Shown here in pieces: positions 39,101-49,234 of a stretch of DNA of 64,000 nt. The notes below the pieces were generated by a model. The model was given only the letters and a program-made list of their open reading frames with translations, ran no database searches and was not told the origin of the DNA. The first letter of the stretch is position 1, and each line of letters starts with the position of its first letter. The stretch lies in NCBI RefSeq assembly GCF_047663525.1, contig NC_092611.1, positions 5,865,001 to 5,929,000 of the forward strand. Direction: 5' to 3'. This DNA is from Anas platyrhynchos. Its lineage: Eukaryota; Chordata; Aves; Anseriformes; Anatidae. The translations under genes and the position numbers were made by a program.

Positions 39101-39335
39101 GAGATTATTTTTCCCTGCATCATTTCTATGTTCTGATGCATGTTATAAAATCTAGAGATTTCAGCATGCTTTCATACCCCCCCCCTCACATAGGCAGCTG
39201 GGCATTTTACTCCATATGGTCACTGAGTTTGGTAGAACTTAATAAGAGCATTACCATTTATCCCTCAAAGCATACAGAGAAGAATGCAGAGTAGTCAGTC
39301 ATTCTTCACCTTAACAATTAAGACACATTCAACAT
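36118..39335. other. Intergenic stretch between genes B and C
   Basis: No gene recognised apart from one weak plus-strand exon-like piece at 38736-38818. A run of nine C lies near 39178. The 142-codon minus-strand frame at 36995-37423 has no supporting signal. Confidence 0.5.
38736..38818 (+). other. Exon-like segment, unassigned
   Basis: It is bounded by an acceptor (TTTCCTACTTTTAG) and a donor (CCTT then GTAAGTACC) and is open in one frame (PRSPLFSIRIETVQLSC and on). No partner exon or family is recognised, so it may be chance. Confidence 0.2.
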
Positions 39336-39359
39336 GTTTTCACCATGATCTTAAAACAT

Positions 39360-39365
39360 TTTATT
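39360..39365 (-). terminator. Poly(A) signal of gene C
   Basis: ATCAATAAA on the minus strand, about 710 bases after the gene C stop, in the same form as in A and B. The 3' end is expected near 39340. Confidence 0.75.
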
Positions 39366-40075
39366 GATACTATACAGTTATGAACATTAAAAGTCAGTAT
39401 ATTTAAGTTACAATACACTGTCTTATGCATTCTGATCAAGACTACATTTTTCTGCATGAAGAATGTCACATGAACATTGCCATTACCACAAGAAGTACAA
39501 ACAAACCAGAAATAGCATTTCATTGACTTCTTGTGAAAATATTTGTTCAATATTGACAATATGGCAGTGACAATCAATTGTGAGCTACTTCCTTGGATAC
39601 TTCCCTTACAAAGACTTGATTATTTAGAGGTAGCAAGGGAAGTGGCTGTGAGCCTCACAGAAAACACTTGACTGGGCTAGATTAGAGAAGGATTTGTCTG
39701 TCCTGTTGCTGACTCTTCACAAGACTGAGGTGAAACCTCATATCATGATACCTCACTGGGGGAAACACAGTGCCCAGCATTATTTCAGTGAAACCACAGT
39801 TTAAATGAATTACTTCTCCCAGTGAGGTGTGAGAGCGGAATCAACTGAAGAATCAACTAATGGAAAAAAAAAAAAAGGAACAGAACTATAGTTCAAGAGA
39901 ATATCTGGAAAGGTCTATTGCATATATGATCTGTTTAGAAAAAAATCACTCTGAAGTCCAGGACACAAAGCACAAAATCCCAGGTTCAACAGCTTGAGTT
40001 TTCTTTTAGCTGAAGTTCTTAAAGCCAGGTACATCATTTTTGCTATTAGATACCAATTCATTTGATTCCCAGGTC

Positions 40076-41413
40076 TCAAGCTTCAGCATCTTCAGCCTCA
40101 ATCTCTCCCCCACTCCCAAACACTTCAGAACGCAGGGGTGCCACATTCAGAAACTCAGCTTCTTCCTTTACAGGCATCTGAGTGCAAGCCAGTGGTTCCT
40201 CTGGAAGCTGAGTTGTTGGTTGTGTGATCATCTCCTGTGGCTCTGCCTCACCTGCTAGAGTTTCTGGATCCCATTCCCTGATCTTCTCACTTTCCACCAG
40301 ATCACTGAGGCATATTTGATCTTTGTCACTTGACTGGCAGAGGACTTCACTCAGTTCATCAGACTCCACAGAACTCAGGCTCTGCATCTCCTGTGCAGTT
40401 AGCACAACTGACTGGCTGTCTTCCTGCAAGAGGTCAAGCAGCTGGTTCGCTGACTCTGGATATTCCCCTCTTGGATACAGAGCCTCCCAAAGCATTGCAG
40501 AAGTAGAGTGCATCTCAGCCATACCACTTACTATGTCTTCTGGAGGATCTTCCGTCTTCTTGGGCTCCTGTGTAACCTGGACACTCAGTAGAGGTTCTGT
40601 CTCTACAAGACACATGATCTCGTCACTCTCAGTGGATTGAGGGCTTCCTTCAGCAAGACTAGTCCTGTCCATCTCCTCCGTGTGCTCAGCAGGAGGGCAG
40701 GGCTCAGCCTCCTTTGTCATCTCCTGCACAGCATCCAGTGGCAAGTTCCTTCCTACAGGACTCTCAGCAGTCTCTGTGGGAGGCTTGATCTCGCAGTCTT
40801 GGCCAGCTGCCATTTCCCCTGTGATTTCCATGAGGTTGAAAATGTTTGTTTCCTGCAGAGTTCCTCCAGCATATGAGCCATCCTCACTGCCAGCCCCAGC
40901 CTGTTCATCAGGCTGTCCTATAAACTCAACAAACTTCACATCCTGAGGTGCATGCATAACCAGCTGGGCCTCAGAAGCCAGGGAAACGGGCTTTATTTTC
41001 TCTTCTGTGTTGCATGGTTTCTCTCTTTCTTGCTGGCTCTGTAATTGGGTTAAGACTGCAACCTCCCCTTCGGTCTCCCTATCCGCAGATGCCACCAAGA
41101 AATCCACAGAGCCCCAGGCTGCCTCACATTCCTCAGTCACTCCTGTGGGATCTGCAGGAGTACAGGTCTCTGTGCTCTGCTCTACAGCATCAGCAGACAG
41201 CTGTTGGTCCCAGCATGGTGACTGCACCTCTTCAGGGCCTTGGTCAGCAGCTTTCAGGGCTGGTGTGGAAGGCTGCTTCTCAATACATACTGATGGATCC
41301 CTTGAGGTCTGCAAAATTGGCTTGGTCTCACTGGTCTCTTCGTTTACTTCCTCTTCCTTCTTACATCTCCCACAAGTCCCACAGCAGATCTGCATGCTGA
41401 AATTGCTCCCCAT
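40076..41413 (-). CDS. Gene C: predicted N-myristoylated cysteine/acid-rich protein, 445 aa
   Basis: The longest coding frame in the window (445 codons from this ATG); family not recognised. It starts MGSNFSMQICCGTCGRCKK: Gly2 and Ser6 fit the MGxxxS pattern, and four cysteines at 10, 11, 14 and 17 are likely palmitoylation sites, though CC-x2-C-x2-C could also bind metal. From residue 20 on the protein is strongly acidic (many Glu and Asp) and probably disordered, with short hydrophobic patches such as QLLDLL (324-329), QSVVL and ICLSDLV between about 320 and 375 that could be short binding motifs. ETKP and a following Asp-rich/Cys segment near residue 30 loosely resemble gene A residues 104-116. 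The frame is open upstream, but a strong acceptor (TTTCTTGCAG) lies 18 bases before the ATG, so the upstream part is intron. It lies between B and D, same strand, own TATA promoter. Confidence 0.85.
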   Translation of the reverse strand: MGSNFSMQICCGTCGRCKKEEEVNEETSETKPILQTSRDPSVCIEKQPSTPALKAADQGPEEVQSPCWDQQLSADAVEQSTETCTPADPTGVTEECEAAWGSVDFLVASADRETEGEVAVLTQLQSQQEREKPCNTEEKIKPVSLASEAQLVMHAPQDVKFVEFIGQPDEQAGAGSEDGSYAGGTLQETNIFNLMEITGEMAAGQDCEIKPPTETAESPVGRNLPLDAVQEMTKEAEPCPPAEHTEEMDRTSLAEGSPQSTESDEIMCLVETEPLLSVQVTQEPKKTEDPPEDIVSGMAEMHSTSAMLWEALYPRGEYPESANQLLDLLQEDSQSVVLTAQEMQSLSSVESDELSEVLCQSSDKDQICLSDLVESEKIREWDPETLAGEAEPQEMITQPTTQLPEEPLACTQMPVKEEAEFLNVAPLRSEVFGSGGEIEAEDAEA

Positions 41414-41431
41414 GTTGTCACTTGACAGAAC
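41414..41431 (-). other. Gene C exon 2 leader and acceptor
   Basis: The acceptor CTTGTTTCTTGCAG is followed by 18 bases and the ATG. The short leader decides the start: the 88 open codons further upstream are intronic. Confidence 0.65.
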
Positions 41432-42691
41432 CTGCAAGAAACAAGAACTGTTTATCTTAACTGTTTCACAACAGTGTTTTGTACACCAAAGGCTTGTTGG
41501 CTTAGCTCCTGCACTTGTACACATGCAGCAGAGAGACTGTAAGGCCCCACATAACAGGGCAGACCTCCCTTTACACCAGAAGCTGAACAGTTTCTGTATG
41601 CCAGAGGACATCTTCCTAGCACACTTCAGGTAAGTATCATTACAGGAGAAGTGACAAGTGTACCACTGAACAATCATAATGAACTTAGTGGTAAGAAATC
41701 TGCAGTACTAATGCAGTTCAAGTGCATCATTTCTCTGCTCTTAATCAAGGATTCCTAACAGCCAGCCAGGCACATTTATTAATTGCAAGGTGGCAGTCAA
41801 CACCAAGTACCACCTGGTGTTAATCCCACTGAGTAACACAGTTCAGATGCAGTTTGTTTGCAGCAGGAACTCCTTCAGCTTGAAGAAGGAAGCTGAGCTT
41901 GGACTTTCAGCTAGAGTACCAGTAAAGGGAAGATAACTAACCAAGGAAATAGTCTTTCAACCTCAAAGACTAACTTTGCATAGTTAGTCTTGCCAAAAGA
42001 TTTTTTTTTTCAGGCTGAAGCCACATGGGCTTGTTTTCTTTCCATGGCCATTGCAGAGGAAGTGTCAGACTGGGGGCTAACCAAGACAGCACAGCCACAC
42101 TGTAAGCCATTAGCATCTAGCACCAAGACCAATGTATTTCAGAGCACTGTTTTGCAGCTTCTTTAAGCAGGCATCCACCCATTCCACCAGAAGCATGGTA
42201 TCATATTTACAAGAACCATTAGAAAAATAAGAAACTGCAGAACATTAAGTTGAGCAAAGTACCCTCAAGCACTAAAAGGCTTCTGAAACACAAGCATATT
42301 TTTTGGCTTCCCACTGAAGCCAGACACATTTTTCTTGAAAAATCGAGTATTCCCAATAGTCACATGGTTTCTTCTAGGTTTCTGTATTTATACTTGTTTA
42401 GAAATAAAGTAAAAAATCAGACCAGGTAGTCTTTTCGATGCAGAAGTATAACCTCTAATTAGAAATTAAAGTAGTGAATATATTAGGAGCCTTAGCTTTC
42501 AATAATGCTTTAAGCCTTTGAAAATAAACGAACAAGAGACCTGCATACAACAATTTTAGGACCCATAGTTATCTACAAGCCACACAGGGCAATCTCAGTC
42601 TCTTCCAATTTCCTTGTTTCCCCAGTACACTTCTTCCAACAGCAGACACCATAATTAGCTTCTGTAAATCTATAGAGTTGGAAAAACTTAC
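41432..42691 (-). other. Intron of gene C
   Basis: This 1.26 kb interval lies between a GTAAGTTTTT donor and the TTTCTTGCAG acceptor. No other feature was seen in it. Confidence 0.6.
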
Positions 42692-42730
42692 CAGCCTACA
42701 ACAAATTAAAGCAACAAAAACCTCCCAGCT
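42692..42730 (-). other. Gene C exon 1 (non-coding)
   Basis: A predicted first exon ending GTAGGCTG at a consensus donor (GTAAGT). It contains no ATG. The cap site is inferred from the TATA distance. Confidence 0.6.
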
Positions 42731-42752
42731 GTCCTTTAGACCTCAAGCTCAA

Positions 42753-42792
42753 CTTATATAGTCCTGAGGGGCCCCACAAAACCGCTTCCCCC
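42753..42792 (-). promoter_or_regulatory. Core promoter of gene C
   Basis: GGGGGAAGCGGTT lies 31 bases upstream of CTATATAAG on the minus strand, the strongest TATA element of the four. It aligns without gaps with promoters A, B and D. Confidence 0.75.
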
Positions 42793-43477
42793 TGCTCCTT
42801 GGGCAGCGATTCCCTGAATATTTAGTTCCTTTCCATTCTCATTCCCTTCTGGGAACAGCTGTTATGGCTACCTCCTTTATTTTACAGCTGAAGGTGTTTT
42901 ATTGGCAATTCTGTGGTTTTTATCAGAGGGTAAAGTAAAAATAAAATGCAGCTTCTGTTTATTGCAAATGAGCGATCACTGGCAGTGTGCTGTAACAACA
43001 CTCTGTCGTAAAGCAGGAGAGGAAGAGGCAGACTTGAGTGGTTTTCCAAGAGCAGACTGTCAGGCAGCTTGGGCTTTGCCTCAGCTCCATCTGCCCTGCC
43101 TTCTTCGGAGAGGGTGAGTTAGCAGGCTTGCTGGCTTTGCTGCAGGGGAAATGGGGTTGGGCATCCTTTAGGCTGGTCTTCTCACTTGCATCAGTAGTAG
43201 ACTCAGAAATATCAGTACAAAGGTGATGTCTGTACAAAATGGAAGGGCCAGCTCTTTTGAATAACAGAAACAGACACAGGAGTGGTGGGAGTCCTCGTTA
43301 TACTCAAGACCCAGCACGTGATGTGGGAGGAATATATATATATTTTTTTTTCTGGTAGTTTTCCTAAAGAGGTCTGTGTGTTTTGTGACTCCACTAGTTG
43401 TGAGAGCAGACACATGTAAGTCATTTGAGGACTTCTCTTCACCTCAGTGCTCAGAAAGTTTGAAATTAGGGGCATTA

Positions 43478-43735
43478 GAATCATAGAACCATAGAATATA
43501 CTGAGTTAGAAGGGACCCATAAGGATCATTGAGTCCAACTCCTTAGTCTGTGCATGACCACACAAAAATCAGGCCATGTGTCTGAGAGCATTGTCCAAAT
43601 GCTTCTTGAACTCCAGCAGCTTGATGCCATGACCACCGCCCTTGGGGAGCCCATTTCAGTACCCAACCATGCTCTTGGTTAAGAACCTTTTCCTGATATC
43701 CAGTCTGAACCTCCCGTCACAGCTCCATGCATTTT
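43478..43735 (-). mobile_element. CR1 LINE, 3'-end fragment
   Basis: The plus strand starts AATCATAGAACCATAGAATA, the reverse complement of the CR1 terminal octamer repeats. It continues with the conserved blocks GGGACC..AAGGATCATTGAGTCCAAC, GCTTCTTGAACTCCAGCAGC and TTCCTGATATCCAGTCTGAA. About 255 bases of 5'-truncated CR1 remain on the minus strand. The terminal repeat is intact, as is usual for this family. Divergence from my memory of the consensus is moderate. Confidence 0.93.
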
Positions 43736-44166
43736 TGCTGCATTTTCAAAGTCAGCTTGGAACCTTCCCTAAGACAAAACAAAAACCCAGAAGCAAAACC
43801 AAAAAAGAAAACCACAGAAAGATCAAATCTGTGTCTTTAGTATTAGTCACATCCTTGGAGAACCTAGCTGAATAGCATATCTTCAGTAAGTGGGCAGAGG
43901 GCACTCCTGAGGCTTGTGTATTACTCTTCCTAACATACTTCCATGGTTTTTTAGTTCATTTGTGTGTTGAAGAATATAAACACCCCAGGAGTGAACCTGA
44001 TCAGTCTCTGAAAAGTACAGAGTTGCTTCTTTTTCTTCCTCCTTGTTTCTCAGAACAGCCTCTCTTTTCTGGGTTTATCCGACTGTCATTCAAACTATTA
44101 TAGATTTCCTTAGCATGGGCAGAAATTCTGCCTCCTCTCATAACGTATTTTTTTCTACCTCCATAG

Positions 44167-44225
44167 GGAGACACTGATGCCATTTCTGAAGGAGCAGGCA
44201 TTACTCGGGTCACAGTCAGCCCCAG
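44167..44225 (+). other. Exon-like segment, unassigned
   Basis: 59 bases lie between a good acceptor (TTTTTTTCTACCTCCATAG) and a donor (CCCCAG then GTATGG). Two frames are open, one reading GDTDAISEGAGITRVTVSP. No family or partner exon is recognised, and the strand is opposite to genes C and D. Confidence 0.25.
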
Positions 44226-45655
44226 GTATGGAATATTACTGTTACTGCTTTGATAATTTAAGTGAAGTCAGTATGTTGATGTATTTATGCTACACATCCC
44301 GCAAACACTGAATAGCAACTAAAATAATGGAAATAAAAGGTGGCTTTCTATTTATGGCTCATCGTCAACCTCAAGAGAACTGGTGCATATTAATTAAATA
44401 AAGAAGCTAAGATTTTTCAGAAGTTTGACAATTTCTAATTATTTTAGTTTTTACTGCCTCTAAGGGAACCCTTAGTCTCCTTTCAATAATTTTCTCATGA
44501 CCTTTACCACCTGTAAGCATGACAGTAGGTGTTTGGCCCAGTCTCTTAGCACAACCTGCTTCATCAGGCCCAGTCTGAAAAAATACTGTCATAATTGTGT
44601 GAACAAGCTACAAAATCTGAGATAAAAGCCTGTTCTCCTTAGTTGCCTTCAGAGGGGTAAGTCACCTTGCAAAAACATCACCAATTGCAGCACATGCCTG
44701 GTGATGACAGCTTACATCTTTCCCCACCTGACACAAGCTGTGCTATTGGCTGAGTGTTTGATATGTAGTTTGCTTATCTAATACAAAATAGGAACAAAAC
44801 ACTTTTTTACTGTGCTGTTTCAATATGAGCTACAGTTAAGATTGAGCAGCAATATAAGTATGTGTATAACTAAAACAGCATGACAGCACTTTTATTACAC
44901 CGCTGGGGAGAAAAAAAAAAAAGTCTTTTGGGCTAGAGATACCACCTATCTGGAAGGGAGTATTAGCTGTCACAGGCAGAGGACAAGTATACACGGGGAA
45001 AGCTAAATAACATTGTACTCAAATGTAAAAACTAGTCTAAAACATTAGATTCTGATAAAGCTAGGGCAACTAGCTAAAGCACTGATGTCATTTGACCTGG
45101 AAGTTAGGGCAAACACTTTGCTTGTGAACAGAAACATCAATGGGACACATACTGCATGACTGAGAAATATGCAGGTGTGTATGCATGAAGTATGGTTACA
45201 CATCTAGTAACCTGAAAATAGGCCTGTCTTGTAACACATGTGCAAAGATACACAGCTGTCCGAGTTTCATCAAAGTGTTTTTATTTCCTTGCTGACTGCT
45301 GAATACCATAGAATTTTCCACATACACTTCATTTACTTCCACAGCACATTGGGCATCTGTTATTTTTCAGGGCAAAAGTATGCCAGGCTTTGTGTTCCTA
45401 CAAAAAGAACAAGGTTTAAGGCTCACTCTGATCACACTGGACTGTATCTGAGTGTTCTCTTCAGTTCCACAGCACACCTTGCTCATGCTCTTCCTCAGGC
45501 AGGGGTGGTCCCAGTGCTCAATTTCACATTTCTTTGCTCCCTGCAGCATCCTGGACTTGTGTTCTCCTCAGCCTGTCAGAAGTTCATCTTCACTTTGGTT
45601 TTAAAAGTAGTCTCATTCACATAGGAGACAGCTTAGTGCAGTAATCAATACAGTT

Positions 45656-45670
45656 TATTTTTTATTTTAT
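45656..45670 (-). terminator. Poly(A) signals, candidate 3' end of gene D
   Basis: On the minus strand AATAAAATAAAAAATAAA contains several overlapping AATAAA-type signals. It is the first such cluster downstream of the gene D stop, but lies 3.3 kb away, against 0.46-0.71 kb in the paralogues. Assignment to gene D is therefore uncertain. Confidence 0.4.
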
Positions 45671-48600
45671 TTACACAAAATATCAGATGTCTCAGAAGAC
45701 AAAAATCTTCCGGATGTGATAATTGTTCCCAATGCTTTCAGCATCACAACAGCAACATACCTAGATGGTGAATCAACTATACAAATATTTTAAGTGCACT
45801 AATATAGGAGACAGATTCTTAGCTGAGGTAGAGTAGCTTCTGAAGAAATCAAGAATATTTTCACCCACAGATGAAGAAAATTTCATTAACATCCACACAC
45901 CTGAAAAAGCAGAAATTGACTGGGGAAGGGGAAAGGGCAGAAAAATTGGTCAAAATTTATATTGTTTCACTCAAGCCACTGATCTGGAGATGGAAGAATG
46001 GAGTTAAATACATCAGGCTTAAATAAGCAAGTCATCCATTTCATAGAATCACAAAGGAAATTGTATGCAGATTCCCCATGGGGTATGCAAAGCATTCCAA
46101 TGGTCACAGAATGCCTTACATTTATGTCTAGAGACTTAAAACCATAGTATTGAGATCCCTGATTTAATGTGAAAGATTATGTACTTCTACAAGTTAATGG
46201 GCTGTTACACAAGACTGGAGAGCATAAGTACTTTTGAAATAAAGCATGGACTTCCCCCTTGCAGGGTAAATACCAGCACAAGAGCTCACCAACAATAATA
46301 CATCAAAATTACTTTAACATGCTTTGACAACTTATTTTGACAGGTGCTTAATTACAGCAATATATCACAAGGCATTACATTCCCCCTTCATTGCTTTGTG
46401 AGCAAGTGGCACAGGAACATAGCCCATACCTATCAAAAAGAGCAACTCCACCATATCATCTAACAGTTAAACACAAAGCAGTTAAGTCTTACATTGTTCG
46501 GTATTTCAGCACACACCAAGACAGGCTCCAAACCCCATGTCCCACTTCTCCTTGTGTCCCTAAACATTAGTTCCATTAAGTCAGTTCCTCCTCACACCGT
46601 TCCCTATTCTATCACATGCAAGGTGTTACTTAATGCCGTTTTAAAATGTTTTTAGATCTGTATGCTTGTAACATTTTAAATAACATTGGTTGACAAAGTA
46701 CACTAGAACAGTTAAAATTAGACTTCTTGTTTATCGTCTTTCTTTCCTTAGCCTTTGTGGATTTTTTGCATTTACAGTATTGGCAAGGTGTGCACACTTA
46801 CTGTCTGATACAGACTGTTACACTTTCCTTGCAAAAGTTGAATTGGTTTGGCAGACCAACTTCAAGGGAATGCACGTGTCAGAGCCTTCCCAGCCCCTCA
46901 CTGCTCAGAGGGCTGCAGAAATCCAGCTGAACCCTTTGGCCAGCTGGGGGACAAGGAGGCATATGGCCCAAGTCACTGGCTGAACAGAATTTAGCCTCTT
47001 CGACTTCTGACAAAGCCTGTCAAAATTCAAGCCTACTGCCACCTGCAGGAGATCTGCTCCCCCAGCACATTGTGGCTGCAGACCAGTTTTGGTGTCTCCA
47101 CACCTGGTCACCCACCAGTGCGCTGCAGCAGAACCCCCTGCCGTGGGCATAGTGAAGGCAGTGCGTCAGCAGAGTATCAGCTCCCAATTCCCACACCTTT
47201 GGTACACATGTACTGAATGTAGTGTGATAACCAATATTCCAGAGCCTTCCAAATAAATGAAGGTAGTTCGTTAACTGCAATGCAAGGCCCACTGCTAACC
47301 TAGACCCACTCTTGTCCTGTCTACCCAGCATGGACTTAGCACTTGAGCTCTCTATTCACACCCTAACAGGGAACAAGATTCCATATTTTATATCAAGTGT
47401 AGCTCACATCAACCCTGTTCTCACTCTTCTTTAATGACTAAGAGTGTCTCCAGATGTTTCTCACTTGAGACTGATCCAGGAACTAATAAGGCACACTGTC
47501 TGGAGTACTGTCCCTAGTCATACCATCCATATTCCTCATTCTGACAATAGGCACTGGAAGAGGAACATTCCATACAGGCTGAAGAAAGAGCTGAATGTGG
47601 CTTTAACTCAGATACCTTGAGCATCAGATGCTGTGAAGCCTAAATTAGAAGAAAAAGCAGCAGAAGGGGCCAAACTGTGTAGAGCAATGCCATGGGTGGA
47701 AGATGGTTTTGTTCCAGGAACCTTAAAGCACATCCTCCACTTAAATAAGTACTGGACTGAGCAAAAACAGGGCTAGCAAAAAGATCAAACAGCTTGAGAC
47801 AACAGTATGGTAAGTAAAAGATTAAAAAATAATGAAGCTGCTTTCAACCCAAGTGAAACTTCAGAGGAGAGCACACATGTTTAGAAATGCTTTGAAGAAT
47901 CGTGTTGCATACATCTCAGTTTCCTTTTTAAGGGAGAATTTCAAAACATCAGTGTGACAACCTCAATTAGAAAGCAAGGCCTCTTTTCACCTTATTACAG
48001 CTCGGGCCAAGAACTTCGTTGTTCAGTCACTACAAACTCCAACCACAGTAACTGCAGGAGAGCTACATTGCCTCAGCTGTTAGCCTGGTGTTTTCCCAGC
48101 ACAATGAGGCCCCTGAAGTCTAGTTAAAACATGAGAGAAAAAAATTACTTTGGTACTAATTGGATGACAGACAGGTGCAGAACACTCACGTTACAGAATG
48201 CCCACTACAGAGCTCAGATTTCTTCAGGTCCTGCATTTGTCTTCATTATACTGACTCTATCCATAGCTTTCAAACAACTTCATTTACATTAAAGTTGCAA
48301 GATCTCTAGAATCATCTAAGTGTCTTCAGCCAAGTCTCAGTAGTACAGGTCTTGACACATTAAGGAACTTCACTGATGCTTTGAAATATTGCACAGAAAG
48401 TATTCATTTTAAACTCAGTCATGTCTTCAGATTATAACAGACAGCTTCTAACACTGATAAAATTTCCCAGAAGGTAGAGTTACTCTTGTAAATACACAGA
48501 CTGGCCCAAGTCAGTCCAGTTAAGATGCACATCTACCAGGAAGAGGCATCTCTAGCCATTATTGATCATTCAGTACAGCCAAAATACATCAGCAAGGCCA

Positions 48601-48944
48601 TTACCAAAGACATGAACGCCAGCTATTGTCCATTAGGTATTCATTCTTCACCATACAGAAGGACAACATGCTTCTAAGGAAAAAAAAAAATCAACCTGTT
48701 AGACACCAAAGAATACTTCAGTTGCTGTAAGGCCCCCCCCTTTGAAAAATCAGAAAGGATGTTAAACAAGCATACTGAGAGACTGTGATATAATCCCCAT
48801 CTTCAGTCTGCAGGGATGGGAAGCAGTTGAAGCAAGCCTCAGCCTTCCACACCTGCATGGCCTGTAATGGAAACAGAGGACAAATACAGCCTGCATGTCT
48901 CAGGCTGACAGAACAGTTTTTACAGCACATGCTCTTGATCACTT
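45671..48944 (-). other. Candidate long 3' UTR of gene D, or intergenic
   Basis: No further coding frame or AATAAA signal was seen between the gene D stop and 45670. If transcribed it would be a 3.3 kb UTR. It may hold decayed remains of a longer original reading frame. A pyrimidine-rich acceptor-like site on the minus strand (CTCTGTTTCCATTACAG) lies near 48864. Confidence 0.35.
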
Positions 48945-49139
48945 TTACAATCTTTTTCTTGCATCTGCAGAAGCCTGAAAATCCTTACAAGTTCCCTTAG
49001 CCGGCTCTTTGGCTGTACCCTGGAAGTCCTCAGGCTTGTAAGGATGTGTTGAAGCTGTGTCTGGAACTTGATCCACCTTCTTGGCAACTGGCTTTGTGTA
49101 AACCACACTGAAGGGCTCCTTACTGAGATTATCTCCCAT
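48945..49139 (-). CDS. Gene D: short predicted N-myristoylated paralogue, 64 aa
   Basis: A 64-codon frame starting MGDNLSKEPFSVVYTKPVAKK and ending DARKRL. Gly2 and Ser6 fit the MGxxxS myristoylation pattern; unlike A-C it has no early cysteine, and its basic residues (TKPVAKK, then KEPAK and ARKRL) are spread over the whole length. No domain is visible. The frame is open upstream to the acceptor at 49235 but with no ATG, and joined to exon 1 it meets a stop, so MGDNLS is the start. Promoter, exon 1, donor, acceptor and leader all match the family, so the locus is a true paralogue, but its product is only a sixth to a third the length of the others. It could be a shortened functional member, a decaying copy, or a gene with further exons I cannot place. 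It is the first copy in the direction of transcription. Confidence 0.55.
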   Translation of the reverse strand: MGDNLSKEPFSVVYTKPVAKKVDQVPDTASTHPYKPEDFQGTAKEPAKGTCKDFQASADARKRL

Positions 49140-49234
49140 GTTCACAGGTATGCCTTCCAGTGAAGTTTTAAGTGATGTACGTCTCCTGCCCAACAGTGGG
49201 AATCTTCTTGCTGCTACCAGAGCACCCAGCAGGC
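49140..49234 (-). other. Gene D exon 2 leader
   Basis: The acceptor CTAGTCTTCTACAG is followed by GCCTGCTGGG, close to AGGCTTGCTGG after the gene A acceptor. The leader is 95 bases long. It is open in the frame of the CDS (GLLGALVAARRFPLLGRRR) but has no ATG. Confidence 0.55.

Larger units (their letters stand above)
42793..45640. other. Intergenic stretch between genes C and D
   Basis: It contains a CR1 3' fragment (43478-43735), one exon-like piece (44167-44225) and a short TA run near 43331. No gene recognised. Confidence 0.5.

Noticed and set aside
41007-41633. 208-codon plus-strand frame and neighbours at 40.3-41.4 kb
   Set aside because: Antisense shadows of gene C, with no promoter or splice support.
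41414-41677. 88 extra codons upstream of the gene C start in the same frame
   Set aside because: A strong acceptor at 41431 and the paralogue starts place this in the intron.
46041-46056. CATAGAATCACAAAG, similar to the CR1 terminal repeat
   Set aside because: Too short, with no adjoining CR1 sequence.
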